This document shows positions 1-9,463 of a DNA stretch of 26,863 bases, one piece after another (the first letter of the stretch is position 1; every line of letters starts with the position of its first letter). The stretch lies in assembly GCA_016800925.1 (NCBI GenBank), contig JABCPU010000782.1, forward strand, positions 1-26,863, written 5' to 3'. The translations under genes were made by a program, and so were the position numbers. Under the pieces are notes generated by a model. That model made no database searches, had not been told where the DNA came from, and saw only the letters and a program-made list of their open reading frames with translations. This stretch comes from Suillus spraguei. Lineage: Eukaryota > Basidiomycota > Agaricomycetes > Boletales > Suillaceae.

Positions 1-1014
1 TTCTGCTTTGCGGTATGTTCTTTGGCTAAATACAAGATGAATTGTTAGGGTTAGAGTCGTGGGGAAAGATTGCTGGCCCGCAAATGTCTGTAAATCAATT
101 TTACGAGTCACACCACTCCAACTCAACTCATCGTTTGTTTTCCAGTTGGAGGCCTCTTAGATATTCCTACCCATACTGTTAACATGACCACCTTGCGCTC
201 GACGTACAATCTATGGCGTTCGTACTCTATGAGTCCATACCAGGTTTGTTGTTTTTTATTTGCTATGAAAGCACCTTGATGTTTTTTTCCGCGAAGGAGT
301 CTTCCTCGGATACGTTGGCCCAATTTCCGCTCAATAACGAAAGCGAGCGATGCGTAGTTGTGCTAGACGTACGTTCCCTCGACCTGGTTCCGCGAGACTG
401 ACTCACCTCTACCTCGGGAGATTGAGAAGGTAGACGATTCAAAGGCGTTGTACACTCTTCTCATGCCTTGGGAGCTTGGTGAGTTCATATAAAATTACGA
501 GCATGACGATGCTTTACTCTTTTTTCGAAGGCCGCTGCTCCCTTGAAGCTGGAAAACGACATGTTAATCTCATGAAAGTTATCTGGCTTGGAACGTTCAA
601 TATAGGCTGTAATCTCGTATTCGAGCACTATAATTCCCGACCAGATCCAAGCAAACCCGTTACTCAAGAAGAGTACCGAGATCTCATGGATCTTTTAAGA
701 CCTCGTGTCTCGCAATTCCTCGGAGTGAGTACTTGAACTGGTCACATCCTTTACGGACTACCCGATATTGTCTTTTTTAGGCTTCGCTTCTGTCTCGCGT
801 TATCACTGTATTGCCTTGTATTCCGTTCACAGCGGAAGAAAAAATGGCGGTAGCAGCTGAAGCGGTGTAGTCTCTCACCACCAATGTTGCGAAGACACTA
901 TCCCCTCAAGACGTGGAGGGAATTGTGATGAACGTGCTGCCAAGTTATGTTCCATCAAAGGGGGCCCGCTCGTTGCACAGAGCTGTGTCGAACAAATTGG
1001 TGGATTTGATCTAG
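1..1014 (+). pseudogene. AAA+ ATPase (ClpB/Hsp104 second-domain type) pseudogene, 5' end outside window
   Basis: Six introns can be placed (13-54, 86-145, 244-296, 369-420, 479-530, 725-780). Splicing them gives one frame that follows the C-terminal AAA+ module of Clp/Hsp104 ATPases. It contains a Walker B region (CVVVLD then IEKV), a block LYTLLMPWELGRCSLEAGKR that matches the Clp loop after Walker B, a sensor-1 segment IWLGTFNIG, an arginine-finger region FLGASLLSRV, and a lid ending KGARSLHRAVSNKLVDLI before the stop at 1012. Walker A would lie upstream of the window. It is broken: TAG at 868-870 stands where the family has an aromatic residue. The Walker B glutamate is missing because the apparent acceptor shifts by one codon (CGGGAG at 415-420, where an AG directly before GAG would restore it). 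The sensor-1 Ser/Asn pair reads FN. Such ATPases unfold or remodel proteins; this copy is unlikely to be active. The family call is from memory of motifs. Confidence 0.68.
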
Positions 1015-1217
1015 TCTCCTACTCTGCACTTCTTCGATATTCCTGTGATTTATGGTACTTACTATTGGTAGTTACAATCCCTTTGACAGTGCGCTAACCT
1101 CCAGATAAGGTTGCTTACAAATACGGTACTGTAGACAATCATCGCTCATTCGTCCTCCTTTCACTCCATCGATCTGGATTGTCAGTACATCTGTCGATTT
1201 TACTATTCTCGTCTACT

Positions 1218-1723
1218 ATGTCTATGTATCACAATAAACGTCACGCTGACGAACATATTTTGCCGACAAACAATGTTAAACGCACCCGACCTCATTCACA
1301 TACCACAACCTCCATTGTATGTGCCAATTTCGTCTTTTACTGATGAGTTTTGGTATTGAGGATACACAGGAGGAAAATGTTACTCAGCTACGATCTGCAA
1401 GCTCAAATCTGTCTCAGTCCACGGGCGGACTGTTGGAGATGATTGACCGTGCCCACAATCAAATAGCGTCCCTGCTGGAGGAGCTGTCGAGTTATGAGGC
1501 GGAACGTGAGAGGACGCGTGTTGAACACAACACACAAGTGGAGAGGTACCTCAGTCGGATTGATGCCTTGGAAGAAGATAACGAGTATCAGAAAGCACTG
1601 CTTGAAGCCACGAGTGAAGAGGTAGAGAGACTTGAAGCGGAACGGGAGACTCAGGAGAAGGCACTTGCGGAGCTCTTGAATCGTTCACGCAGAGCTACCA
1701 TAGAGAGGAACAATTGCATTTAG
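1218..1723 (+). CDS. small coiled-coil protein, two exons, apparently intact
   Basis: Exon 1 runs 1218-1316 (33 codons, starting MSMYHNKRHADEHILP). A 44-nt intron (1317-1360) has donor GTATGT, a CTGAT branch-like site and acceptor TTGAG. Exon 2 runs 1361-1720 with stop TAG at 1721, giving 153 residues. Reading from the ATG at 1319 instead would translate intron sequence. The N-terminal 35 residues are basic and His/Asn-rich (KRTRPHSH), possibly a nuclear-localisation patch. From about residue 50 to the end the protein is almost all Glu/Arg/Leu helix with a heptad pattern (EELSSYEAERERTR, RIDALEEDNEYQKALLEA, VERLEAERETQEKALAELL), so a single long coiled coil is likely. I do not recognise the family. 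It is the only gene here without stop codons or frameshifts. Function unknown; dimerisation is an inference from the heptads. Confidence 0.62.
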
Positions 1724-2035
1724 GTACCGACAAACTGTGTCATCAAGGTTATCGATCATGCTGACTTGTAACATGTTCTTTACGTGCACGATTGTCTCAA
1801 GTTTTGTATCACATGTACTCTCAATTTACTGTGCAGATATAACATATATACTTCCTTAGAATGCCATCAGTATGTTTGCATCATTCAGGCAAGCGGCAGG
1901 CAGTTGACGATATTAATCTATTTATACAAGGACACCCCTTCGGTCGGTGCCATGTAACCACAATGATATGTACTACGCATTGATATTTATAACAGTAATT
2001 CAGGAAATACAAAGTTCGCATTGTCCTGTGTCTCG
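1724..2035. other. gap without a recognisable gene
   Basis: AT-leaning sequence between the coiled-coil gene and the first helicase remnant. A minus-strand ORF at 1881-2135 is an out-of-frame reading of that remnant and its flank. I see no conserved motif here. Confidence 0.5.
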
Positions 2036-2582
2036 TCACATTCTCACTCTCGGCAAAGCTGTGTACAATTGACCGTGACCAACAAGATCCGCTCGAAGGT
2101 CGACTACGGTGCGCGCAAGCGTTAACCCTTGACACCCGTTAAATGTGGTTGCATACACAGGACGCAAGGGAAACTGACTTCGATTTACCATCCACGAAAA
2201 ACGATTTGGATAGAACGTAATGTTAGCGCGGGTAATGCAGTGGCTCTCGAACGTATAATGAGTTGGACTTCAATGCAACGACGATGGTAGAGCCACTATG
2301 TGCATCTGCGCATTTCTGACCAATCATTTTTTACGGAGAGGGTTTGTTAAATGGCGCACACGCAGTTTTGCTTCAAATCCAGGCGATGAGGAGGCACTCC
2401 TGCATGTATTAGCCTTGCAAAGTAGTTGGGTGTGTTATGGCGCGTTCAATGGAGTGTGTTCGGATCCCCTCAGGTTGTCTGAGCCAAAGTAAGAATCTGT
2501 TTTGTGTTATGAGTGGCGTGTCTGTTTGCGAACCTTACGATAATCGCCTGATAATTTATTTACAATTGCGTCATTGAATTCG
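2030..2582 (-). pseudogene. Pif1-like (Helitron-type) helicase C-terminal remnant, copy A
   Basis: On the minus strand the segment about 2200-2035 reads SQFPLRPVYATTFNGCQG, then LTLARTVVDLRADLVGHGQL, then YTALPRVRM and a stop. This is the end of the superfamily-1 Pif1/RecD helicase domain found in fungal Helitrons and Pif1-like genes: the PLRPAYATTFNGCQG block plus the final helicase motif around HGQLYTALSRVR. In copy A the conserved Ser of that motif is Pro. The upstream helicase motifs are absent or scrambled. It is paired with copy B about 700 bp away in the same orientation. An active protein would unwind DNA during rolling-circle transposition; this fragment cannot. Confidence 0.6.
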
Positions 2583-2680
2583 GAGGGGACAGGAATGAGC
2601 GATGAACACAGGTATCAGCATCTTAATGATGTCTTGTGGGAAGAGAAAGTTAATGGTGTCCTCAAAGTTTGTAGTGGCTG

Positions 2681-3277
2681 CTATGAGTTCAAGATGTTAT
2701 CGAGCAGTCTTCTCCAAGGTCGACGAATGCTGTGCACGTAATTGCACAGCATGACGCTGTGGAGGCTCATGTTCTCACTCTCGACAAAGCTGAGTACAAC
2801 TGACCGTGACCATAAAGATCCGTTCGAAGGCCGAGTGCAGCGCGCGCTAGCGTTGATCCTTGACACCCGTTGAATGTGGTTGCATACGCAGGTCGCAAAA
2901 GACACTGTCTCCGGTTTACCGTCCACAATGAACGATTTGGATGGAACGTACAGTTAATGTGGGGAATGCAGTGGCTCTCGAATGTATTGATGAACTGGAC
3001 TTCAACGAAACGACAATGTAGAGCCACTATGTGCGCGCGCGCTTTTATAACCAATTCTTTGTCTACAGAGGTTTCATTGAATGGTATACACGGTGGGGAG
3101 GCACTCCGGGATGAGTTAGCATTGTAAGGTAGTCGGGTATGTGTTCTGGCGTGTTCAATGGAGCGTGTTCGGCTTCCTTCAGATCGTTTGAATTGTGAGT
3201 TGCGTGTGTGCTTCATGTCTGTTTGTGAAACTTGCGAAAATCGTACGATAATTTGTCTAGAATTCTGTCATTGAATT
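2681..3277 (-). pseudogene. Pif1-like (Helitron-type) helicase C-terminal remnant, copy B
   Basis: The minus-strand ORF 3216-2767 (149 aa) contains QCLLRPAYATTFNGCQG, STLARAALGLRTDLYGHGQL and YSALSRVRT before the stop. This matches the C-terminal end of fungal Pif1/Helitron helicases more closely than copy A, with the terminal SALSRVR motif intact. The N-terminal half of the ORF has no helicase motif. Sequence 2772-3277 is a diverged direct repeat of 2040-2582: the motif-VI regions start 732 bp apart, while the shared GTCATTGAATTCG ends lie 696 bp apart. Two adjacent insertions or a tandem duplication of one remnant would explain this. Confidence 0.65.
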
Positions 3278-3900
3278 CGTCAACGTAGATATTGCGAGGA
3301 AAAAGGGCGATGATTGGAAGAGTAAGTCAATGGCGTCCTGTGAAGCTGCTATGAGTTCAGAGCAATACGAATGCTGTGTATGGGAAGAGCCACAAAAATA
3401 CTATGACGTGGTGGACACAATTGCGCCCGAGGCCGGCGGTAACTCGTGCTTTATATATGTAGACAAGCAGGGAAGAGGCCAAAGCTAGACAGTGCGTTTA
3501 CATGCTCCTACTCCCAGCTATCGACCACAGATTCGTCATCTCTTGTCTCTTTCGCATTACAGCCGGTTCAGCTCTGTAACCAGGTGTTCTAGGGCACCGT
3601 TAAGGGGTCAGAAGATGACTCGTCAGGTGTACCCACTGTAGTACCAATCCACGCCATGTACCACCTTCGACGCCTGAGGTGTAATAATTGGCCAAAGCTC
3701 TCATTCATACGGAATCTGAGACTGTTCATATCTGTCAATAGTCGTGCTGCGGATAGCCAGAGAACTGTTGGCTGTATCGAGCGATCGGGTCGTTGTGGCG
3801 TGGGAGTGTCACGTGATAACCCATCTTATAAGGTTGCTCAATTTCAACTTCCGCTCCTAATTCTTTCTCCCTCATACGTTCACTATTCCAATCTCTCACG
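3278..3900. other. gap without a supported gene
   Basis: No conserved coding signal found. A plus-strand ORF (3656-3919) has no recognisable features and runs into the tandem array. A TTTATATATG stretch lies near 3450. Confidence 0.4.
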
Positions 3901-4735
3901 TTGCCATAGCTCCTTATAGAGCCTAGAGTCGTTGCTCTGGCATCATTTGAGACGTGATTATCGTGTTCAGTGCCTTCACAGGTGCACGACTATCGTTGAC
4001 AGTCGCACGATTTGTCCGTTCTTTGTGTATCACTCATCTGCCTTTGTCGACCTCCATCACCTTGCCATCGCTCCTTATGGAGGCTCTGAGGCGTTGCCCT
4101 GGCAAAGTGTGAGAGGTGACTGTCGTGTTCAGTGCCTTTATAGGTGCATAGCTGTCGTTCACAGTTGCACGATCTGTGTGTCCTTTGCATGTTACTCTTA
4201 TATTCGTCTCAACCTTGCCGTCGCTCCTTATGGAACTCCGAGCCGTTGCTCTGGCATAGTGTTATATAGTATAGGCTATTGTGTTCAGCACCTTCATAGG
4301 TGTATGGCTATCGTTGACAGTCGCACGATTCGTCCGTTCTTTGTGCTGTCGCTCATTATGTGGACTGGGCCTTTGCTCTGGCATGTGATGGGTGATTGTC
4401 GTATTTGTAGGTGCGTGGCTATCGTTGACAGTCACACGAATAGTCCGTTCCGTATGGATTACTGTTCCACACATGAGGACCTTGATTCCGCTGTCGTTCT
4501 GGCATTGATATGATTTATAGTAACGCGATGCCTCAGTTGTCTTATTAGATTACTCTTCCATATGTCCCAACCTCCTTGCTGTGGTCCCTCATGGGGCTGA
4601 GAGTTGTTGCTCTGGCATGGTATGAAAGGTGACCGTCGTGATTAGCACCTTCATAGGTGTATGGCTGTCGATGACAGCCGCGCGATGTGTCTGCTTTTTA
4701 CATAAATCCTCTATGCATTTCCACCTCCATCACTT
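3901..4735. repeat. degenerate ~155-bp tandem repeat, about five units
   Basis: A box reading roughly GGTGYAYGGCTATCGTTGACAG recurs at about 3981, 4143, 4299, 4410 and 4656. A second box, CTTGCCATCGCTCCTTATGG, recurs at about 3901, 4062, 4215 and 4575. Full units are 153-162 bp; the fourth is shortened. The unit core ATCGTTGACAGTCGCACGAT has partial dyad symmetry (ATCGT...ACGAT). A 193-aa ORF (3932-4513) stays open across the repeats because several units keep phase. Its Cys/Ser/His-rich, irregular sequence does not look like a selected protein. Confidence 0.75.
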
Positions 4736-4857
4736 AGTGAACCCCAGTCAGAACCCACAAGTTGCTGAGCGATGCTAAGAGATGTGGCTATATTTTTCGA
4801 CCAATTTCTCCTAGATTGAAAAATGAGCTCTGCGAGATGCGTGAGACATATATAAGA

Positions 4858-4886
4858 TTCACGCACGCACACACAAATCGCGCGCA
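4858..4886 (+). repeat. left copy of a 29-bp inverted repeat
   Basis: TTCACGCACGCACACACAAA followed by TCGCGCGCA is the exact reverse complement of 6619-6647. Half is simple CA/CG repeat, but the shared AAATCGCGCGC makes chance unlikely. It could be a terminal inverted repeat of a ~1.8-kb non-autonomous element. Confidence 0.6.
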
Positions 4887-4942
4887 GAGACATGTAACCT
4901 TCAAATCATACGACATTGTATTAAATTTAAAAGAAACTTGAA

Positions 4943-5900
4943 CTACTGATCTATCAACCATGTTTTTAATTCCAAAAGGATCTCATCAACGAAAAGTTCC
5001 TCCACAAGCAAACTGCCGCTGTCCCTGGACATAGAAAACCGACATCTCTCCGCAATATTGGCAAACGGGTGACAGATCAGTAGATACAAGCTCAGCAAGG
5101 ATATCACGACTCGCATAGAATATATCTGGATGATGCAACATCTCAGCTGGCCCTTCCTTCCAAGCTGATTCCCATTCAAAGGCAGATGTTGCTGGTGTGA
5201 GGCAAGAAAATCCTGCTATTGCAGGAGGTGCCACGGCTGCCAGAGTTAGCCTGTGAGTTGTAATCTGGTGTTTGACTTGAATTAGAGCATGTAAGATATG
5301 AGTGATAATTTGTTCCAACCCTGATGGATCAAAGCTTTCAATGGGTCGGGTTACGAGTGCCTTGAATGTCGGGGGAAGCCAAGAAATAATTCGGAAACGG
5401 TGGCAGAGTTCGAGCTTTGTTATTAAATCAAGATCTGGATGAGTGTCGAGGTAGTGGATGGCATGAGACTTTGCGATATAGATTTCGAATAGGGCACCCA
5501 TTTTAAGCAGTGAGATGAGAAAGGAAACAGATTCTCGGCTATCCCTGGCATTGGCAGTGGGAGTAAGACTCATAGGCTCGTCCACATCAACTTGAATGCT
5601 TGAGATTTTGATGAATTCTACAAGCTACTTAGCTATGACTATGAAGCACTTGAAACAACATACCTTCCAAAAAATGATCGAGAAGACAATCAAAATCAGC
5701 ACTGGAATGTCCATGCAGTACAATTGGAGTTTCATCCGAGCAGCCCTCATCCTGATGGACACCAGTGTGGGGCAACGAAAATAGATTCATAAACCGTCAG
5801 CGAGACATGTCACAATTTTGTCACGGCTTATTGTTTTGCATGTTTACACCTATTTCATTGAAGTGGCCACTGCCGAGAGCGAAATGGATTTCAAGGAGTC
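4943..5900 (-). pseudogene. BTB/POZ-domain protein pseudogene
   Basis: The main open block (5585-4986) carries the C-terminal part of the large Agaricomycete BTB family: SFLISLLKMGALFEIYIAKS, AIHYLDTHPDLDLITKLELC, HRFRIISWLPPTFKALVTRP, then VAPPAIAGFSCLTP and FEWESAWKEGPAEMLHHPDI. Upstream on the minus strand (about 5790-5665) another frame reads MNLFSLPHTGVHQDEGCSDE, TPIVLHG and ADFDCLLDHFLEG, the core of the BTB fold. The two halves are in different frames with no splice solution I can find, so an indel lies near 5620-5665. In-frame TGA codons occur at 5797 and 5821. At the C-terminus the frame ends early, while an adjacent frame keeps EELFVDEILLELKTWLIDQ to 4943, suggesting a second indel. 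BTB proteins mediate protein-protein contacts; this copy is decayed. The first ~60 codons are uncertain. Confidence 0.6.
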
Positions 5901-6369
5901 AGATTTGGGCCATGGGGAGGGCATAGAATGTAGGTCCTGTTTGTTAACAATTTCAACATTAGTGGCAAGCTAACCTATACCCCAGCGGCAGTTGCTTTCG
6001 ATGTTCCCGCGCTAACATCATCCCCAAAGAATGACAATGAGCAGACTACGGTGTGGCAGCAGTAAACACTCATATTGATGGTGTATTGCAGCTGCAATCA
6101 AAGACATTTGGACAGAACACATCCAGTCTGCTGAAGAACCGGCTTCAAACTTGGACACACCACTGGATGAGGATGACTACGAACCATACCATATCAGTGA
6201 CTTCGGTGCCCCCAGTGAATTGCTACCCTCCACATCCACTCCAGCTGCTGTTACTGCCACTTATTCCTTGACGACTAATCATGTTTCTGCACCAGTTTCT
6301 GGTGCCACACACAAGGACCTTGGTTCCGGCCTTCCACAGGGTCTGCAGGTGTTTCGCAGCACTTCATGA
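5884..6369 (+). pseudogene. possible two-exon fragment of an unknown acidic protein
   Basis: ATG at 5884 opens MDFKESDLGHGEGIE. A good intron follows (5930-5985, GTAGGT...CTAAC...CCCCAG), then SAVAFDVPALTSSPKNDNEQ up to TAA at 6063. From 6088 a different frame continues as an acidic, protein-like sequence (AAAIKDIWTEHIQSAEEPAS, then NLDTPLDEDDYEPYHISDFG) until 6369. The frame change between 6063 and 6088 is unexplained. I do not recognise the family. It overlaps the presumed 5' end of the BTB pseudogene on the other strand, so at least one of the two models is wrong there. Confidence 0.3.
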
Positions 6370-6771
6370 TTCTTATCATCCCGCTCAGGATTCAACATGG
6401 TCGTCAAACCAAAGCACAATCCTTGGAACAGGAAATAAACTACTAATCGATTTTCATTCATTTTCCTCATTTTACAATAGTAACCTCATTCACTTGGAAC
6501 TCATTTACACACAATCAGCTAATCCTAGACTGTCTTTACCCAATAGTTTATTTTGCCTTTGACTCTATGAAAATCTATAGTGCTACCTGGGTCATACATG
6601 CGATTTTTTCCGCTTGTGTGCGCGCGATTTGTGTGTGCGTGCGTGAAAGTTGTGCATGCACGTGATTTATTTATTGTCCATTTGGCCCACCATAACCAGT
6701 ACTAGTAAGATAGCGCAAATAGAATCTAACGATAGAGTATGAAAAGAACCCGAAAGTAAATTGAGACCTCC
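6370..6771. other. gap without a gene; carries the right inverted-repeat copy
   Basis: AT-rich sequence without coding signal. It includes the right copy of the 29-bp inverted repeat at 6619-6647 and a TG/CG-rich flank (TGTGCATGCACGTGA). Confidence 0.5.
6619..6647 (-). repeat. right copy of a 29-bp inverted repeat
   Basis: Exact reverse complement of 4858-4886. The match stops abruptly on both sides. No target-site duplication is obvious next to it. Confidence 0.6.
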
Positions 6772-7185
6772 CTAGTTGTCCTGCTGATTCCAAGTTAATG
6801 TGTTGATTATAGTTTGGTAGTATTCTCCGCAGTGCTCCCAACATGCTCGGGGTTGGTAGTGTGTTTTCGCATTTCTTTCACCATGCGCGAGCGCTGCTGA
6901 AATATCTAAGAAGGTATGAGCATCAATTAGGACAAAGTCAGATAATATGCCACAAAGACAGGATCCTTCCATGACATTAGGTTCTCCCAGAACTTCTGGC
7001 ATTGACCCGAGCACGGGACTACGAGTTCTGATGAGTGCTACTAGTAGGTAGATTGGCCATAGCACGTAGTCGTCCTCTTGAAAGAGCGATCGAACTGCCA
7101 GATTGAATTCTATGTCTCCCACGGGTGCGGAAGGTGCTGCGGGTGACTTCAGTGACCATACCACCGCATTATGCTTCATAATCAC
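6772..7185 (-). CDS. hypothetical ORF, 137 aa, unrecognised
   Basis: An open frame on the minus strand with ordinary amino-acid composition. It includes a hydrophobic stretch VLWPIYLLVALI near residues 41-52 and a central segment PEVLGEPNVMEGSCLCGILS. I cannot place it in a family. It could be one exon of a decayed gene or chance. No splice partners were identified, and the neighbouring sequence on both sides is non-coding. Confidence 0.25.
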   Translation of the reverse strand: MIMKHNAVVWSLKSPAAPSAPVGDIEFNLAVRSLFQEDDYVLWPIYLLVALIRTRSPVLGSMPEVLGEPNVMEGSCLCGILSDFVLIDAHTFLDISAALAHGERNAKTHYQPRACWEHCGEYYQTIINTLTWNQQDN

Positions 7186-7904
7186 AACAGTATTGCTTGT
7201 CCATACTGTGAAAGCCAGTGATAAACAATTGAAGTAGGAGGACGAGAAATTGTGAGTATGAGCAAGTTAGGGGAGCATGCAAAGCGAAGAACATTGTTTC
7301 GCAGGCTTTACTAGCTTTGCACGCATATAGAATAGTGTTACAGTGTTCCATTGAATTGTTGCAAGCCTTTGCGTCAACGTTTTGCCTCGTGATTTATTCA
7401 GAATTAGCCAAAACATTAGGGTTAGAGAAGCACGGGATGCTAGAGCACAGAAGGATGAGCGGAAATGAAACACAAAGAAAACTGGAAGCCATCGAGGTGC
7501 GTGAGCGGAGAACACGAGAAGGCAAGGACACTATGTCTTTCAGTGGGGTGCTCGAAAGCCAGAAGCTCCCGTTGCTTCGTGACTTTGCATGGACGTTGGA
7601 CATATCAAAGGATGGGACTGATAAAACGAGTCAGTGCATTTTTCAATACCAGCGAGAACCTATGTTAATGTACCGGGCGGTGCAGGCCTATACGGCCTGC
7701 GGCCTGCGCAGTCGCATCGATGCGCCAGCCAATCAGAGAGGTCGCATCGATGCGCACCGATGCGCACAGTCAACCAGAGTGTGCGCACAGGCAATCAGAG
7801 CCTGCCAACGACCAACTAGACATGATTCAATGTATCAGAGACAACAAGCCACCCTTGGAAAGAGTATTCATCGACACGATCCCAGGGACTGATGAATAGG
7901 GGCG
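7186..7904. other. no supported gene; cluster of short palindromes near its end
   Basis: A plus-strand ORF (7317-7892, 191 aa) has a basic, low-complexity end created by the palindromic repeats at 7680-7810 and no family signature, so I do not call it a gene. The perfect 12-bp palindrome CGCATCGATGCG occurs at 7713-7724 and 7743-7754. Three short units each end in CAATCAGAG or CAACCAGAG. Confidence 0.45.
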
Positions 7905-7907
7905 ACT

Positions 7908-8250
7908 TTAGCATACGCGTACGCTAAGATGATTTTTGTCTAAGTAGATAAAAAATGGCATTAAAAATAGCAAAAATCAAGCAAAATCAAGGAAAGACGT
8001 GACATGCCAGATGCAACAAGCCACCCAGTCCACCAGCGCTAGACAGAGCATCATCTACAGTCACGAGTAGCATACGCGTACGCTAAAATGATTTTTAGTC
8101 TAAGAAGATAAAAAAACAGCACAAAAAATAGCAAAAATCAAGCAAAATCAAGGAAAGACGTGACATGCCAGATGCAACTGGACACCCAGTCCAGACGGAG
8201 CATCATCTACAGTCACGAGTAGCATACGCGTACGCTAAAATGATTTTTCA
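7908..8250. repeat. three-unit tandem repeat with near-palindromic core
   Basis: The 16-mer AGCATACGCGTACGCT begins units at 7910, 8069 and 8221 (spacing 159 and 152 bp). It is a palindrome with a single mismatched pair. Each core is followed by an AAAATGATTTTT-like tract. The first two units continue with AAATCAAGCAAAATCAAGG and a CATCATCTACAGTCACGAG tail; the third is truncated where the 130-bp direct repeat begins. Confidence 0.85.
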
Positions 8251-8270
8251 ATAAAACAGCAAAAATCAAG

Positions 8271-8400
8271 CAATCAGCCTCGACCACCACAGTTAGAGCT
8301 AGGGTTCAATACCACCCCCCACCAGCTAGAGCTAGAGCTTAGTTAGCTGACTCGCTGCTTAGGCTGAAAACGTATTGTCTCGGTGTCTCGTTGTCTCGGC
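8271..8400 (+). repeat. 130-bp direct repeat, left copy
   Basis: Matches 9464-9593 at all but two positions that I can find, offset 1193 bp. It begins CAATCAGCCTCGACCACC and ends TGTCTCGGC. It borders the minisatellite block like a long terminal repeat, but it is short and I see no TG...CA ends, primer-binding site or coding region between the copies. Confidence 0.85.
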
Positions 8401-8660
8401 ATAGAGACAAGCTAAGAACAAGGGAGACGATGAAGGAAAGTAGAAGCGATAAAATCAGCAAAATGAAGTCGAGTCAAAGCTAGATCCTGTCCTTGGCCCA
8501 CGCGTCACCCCCCAGACTAGCGCTACGATAAGGAAGACAATCAAGAAAAGCAGAAGCGATACGTCACCACAGCAAGTCAAGCGATACCATGACAAGAGAC
8601 TACGATAGCGAGACAAGCAATACAACAGCGATAAATCATGCAAAATGAACCCAAGTCTGA

Positions 8661-9224
8661 ACGAGGTTTTCGCCTAAAGCTACGCCTCACATCAGCCATT
8701 CGATAGCAAAAATCACGCTGGATCAAGCCCAGTCCTGACGAGGTTTTCGCCTAAAGCTACGCATGAGATCAAGCAAAATCAAGCCATTCGATAGCAAACA
8801 TCACACAAAATCAAGCCAAGTCCGAACGAGGTTTTCGCCTAAAGCCACGCTTCAGATGAAACAAAACAAAGCAAAGTCAAGCAATCCAATAGCAAAAATC
8901 ATGCAGAGTCAAGCCCAGTCCTGACGAGGTTTTCGCTTAAAGCTATGCTTCATATCAAACAAAAATCAAGCAAAGTCAAGCCCAGTCCTGACGAGGTTTT
9001 CGCCTAAAGCCACGCTTCAGATCAAACAAAAATAAAGCAATCCACTAGCAAATATCAAGCAAAGTCAAGCCCAGTCTTGACCAGGTTTTCGCCTAAAGCT
9101 ACGCTTCAGATCAAACAAAAATCAAGCAAAGTCAAGCCCAGTCCTCACGAGGTTTTCGCCTAAAGCCACGCCTCAGATCAAGCAAAATCAAGCAAAGTCA
9201 AGCAAAGTCTGAACAAGGTTTTTG
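8661..9224. repeat. minisatellite of eight units (67 or ~88 bp)
   Basis: The box ACGAGGTTTTCGCCTAAAGC starts units at 8661, 8738, 8826, 8924, 8991, 9080, 9147 and 9213 (the last is degenerate). Spacings are 77, 88, 98, 67, 89, 67 and 66 bp. The long units carry an extra ~22-bp block resembling AAGCAATCCAATAGCAAAAA. The linker is AC-rich with repeated CAAGCAAAGTCAAGCCCAGT. No open reading frame is maintained. Confidence 0.85.
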
Positions 9225-9463
9225 CACCAGCCTATGCATCACCCCAGACAAAGACAACGATAAGCGATACGACAGTCAAGACTCTGACAGCAAAAGAAAA
9301 GGATAAGAAACGCCACACCACAGACTACGATGACCGAGTAACCGAGTCAAGTCACGGATACAACAAGATACCATACAATAGACAAGTCAAGGAACACGAC
9401 AGACCACGACCATAGATAGAGGGAGACGCTAAGCTAAGATAGAAGAAAAACACCCAATACACG

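Noticed and set aside
3932..4513. 193-aa plus-strand ORF as a gene
   Set aside because: It is produced by the tandem repeat array; its sequence follows the repeat units and has no family features.
7713..7754. CRISPR-like repeats
   Set aside because: Only two exact copies of a 12-bp palindrome, with no spacers of regular length and a eukaryotic context.
7317..7892. 191-aa plus-strand ORF as a gene
   Set aside because: No recognisable family, no splice context, and the C-terminal third is translated palindromic repeat.
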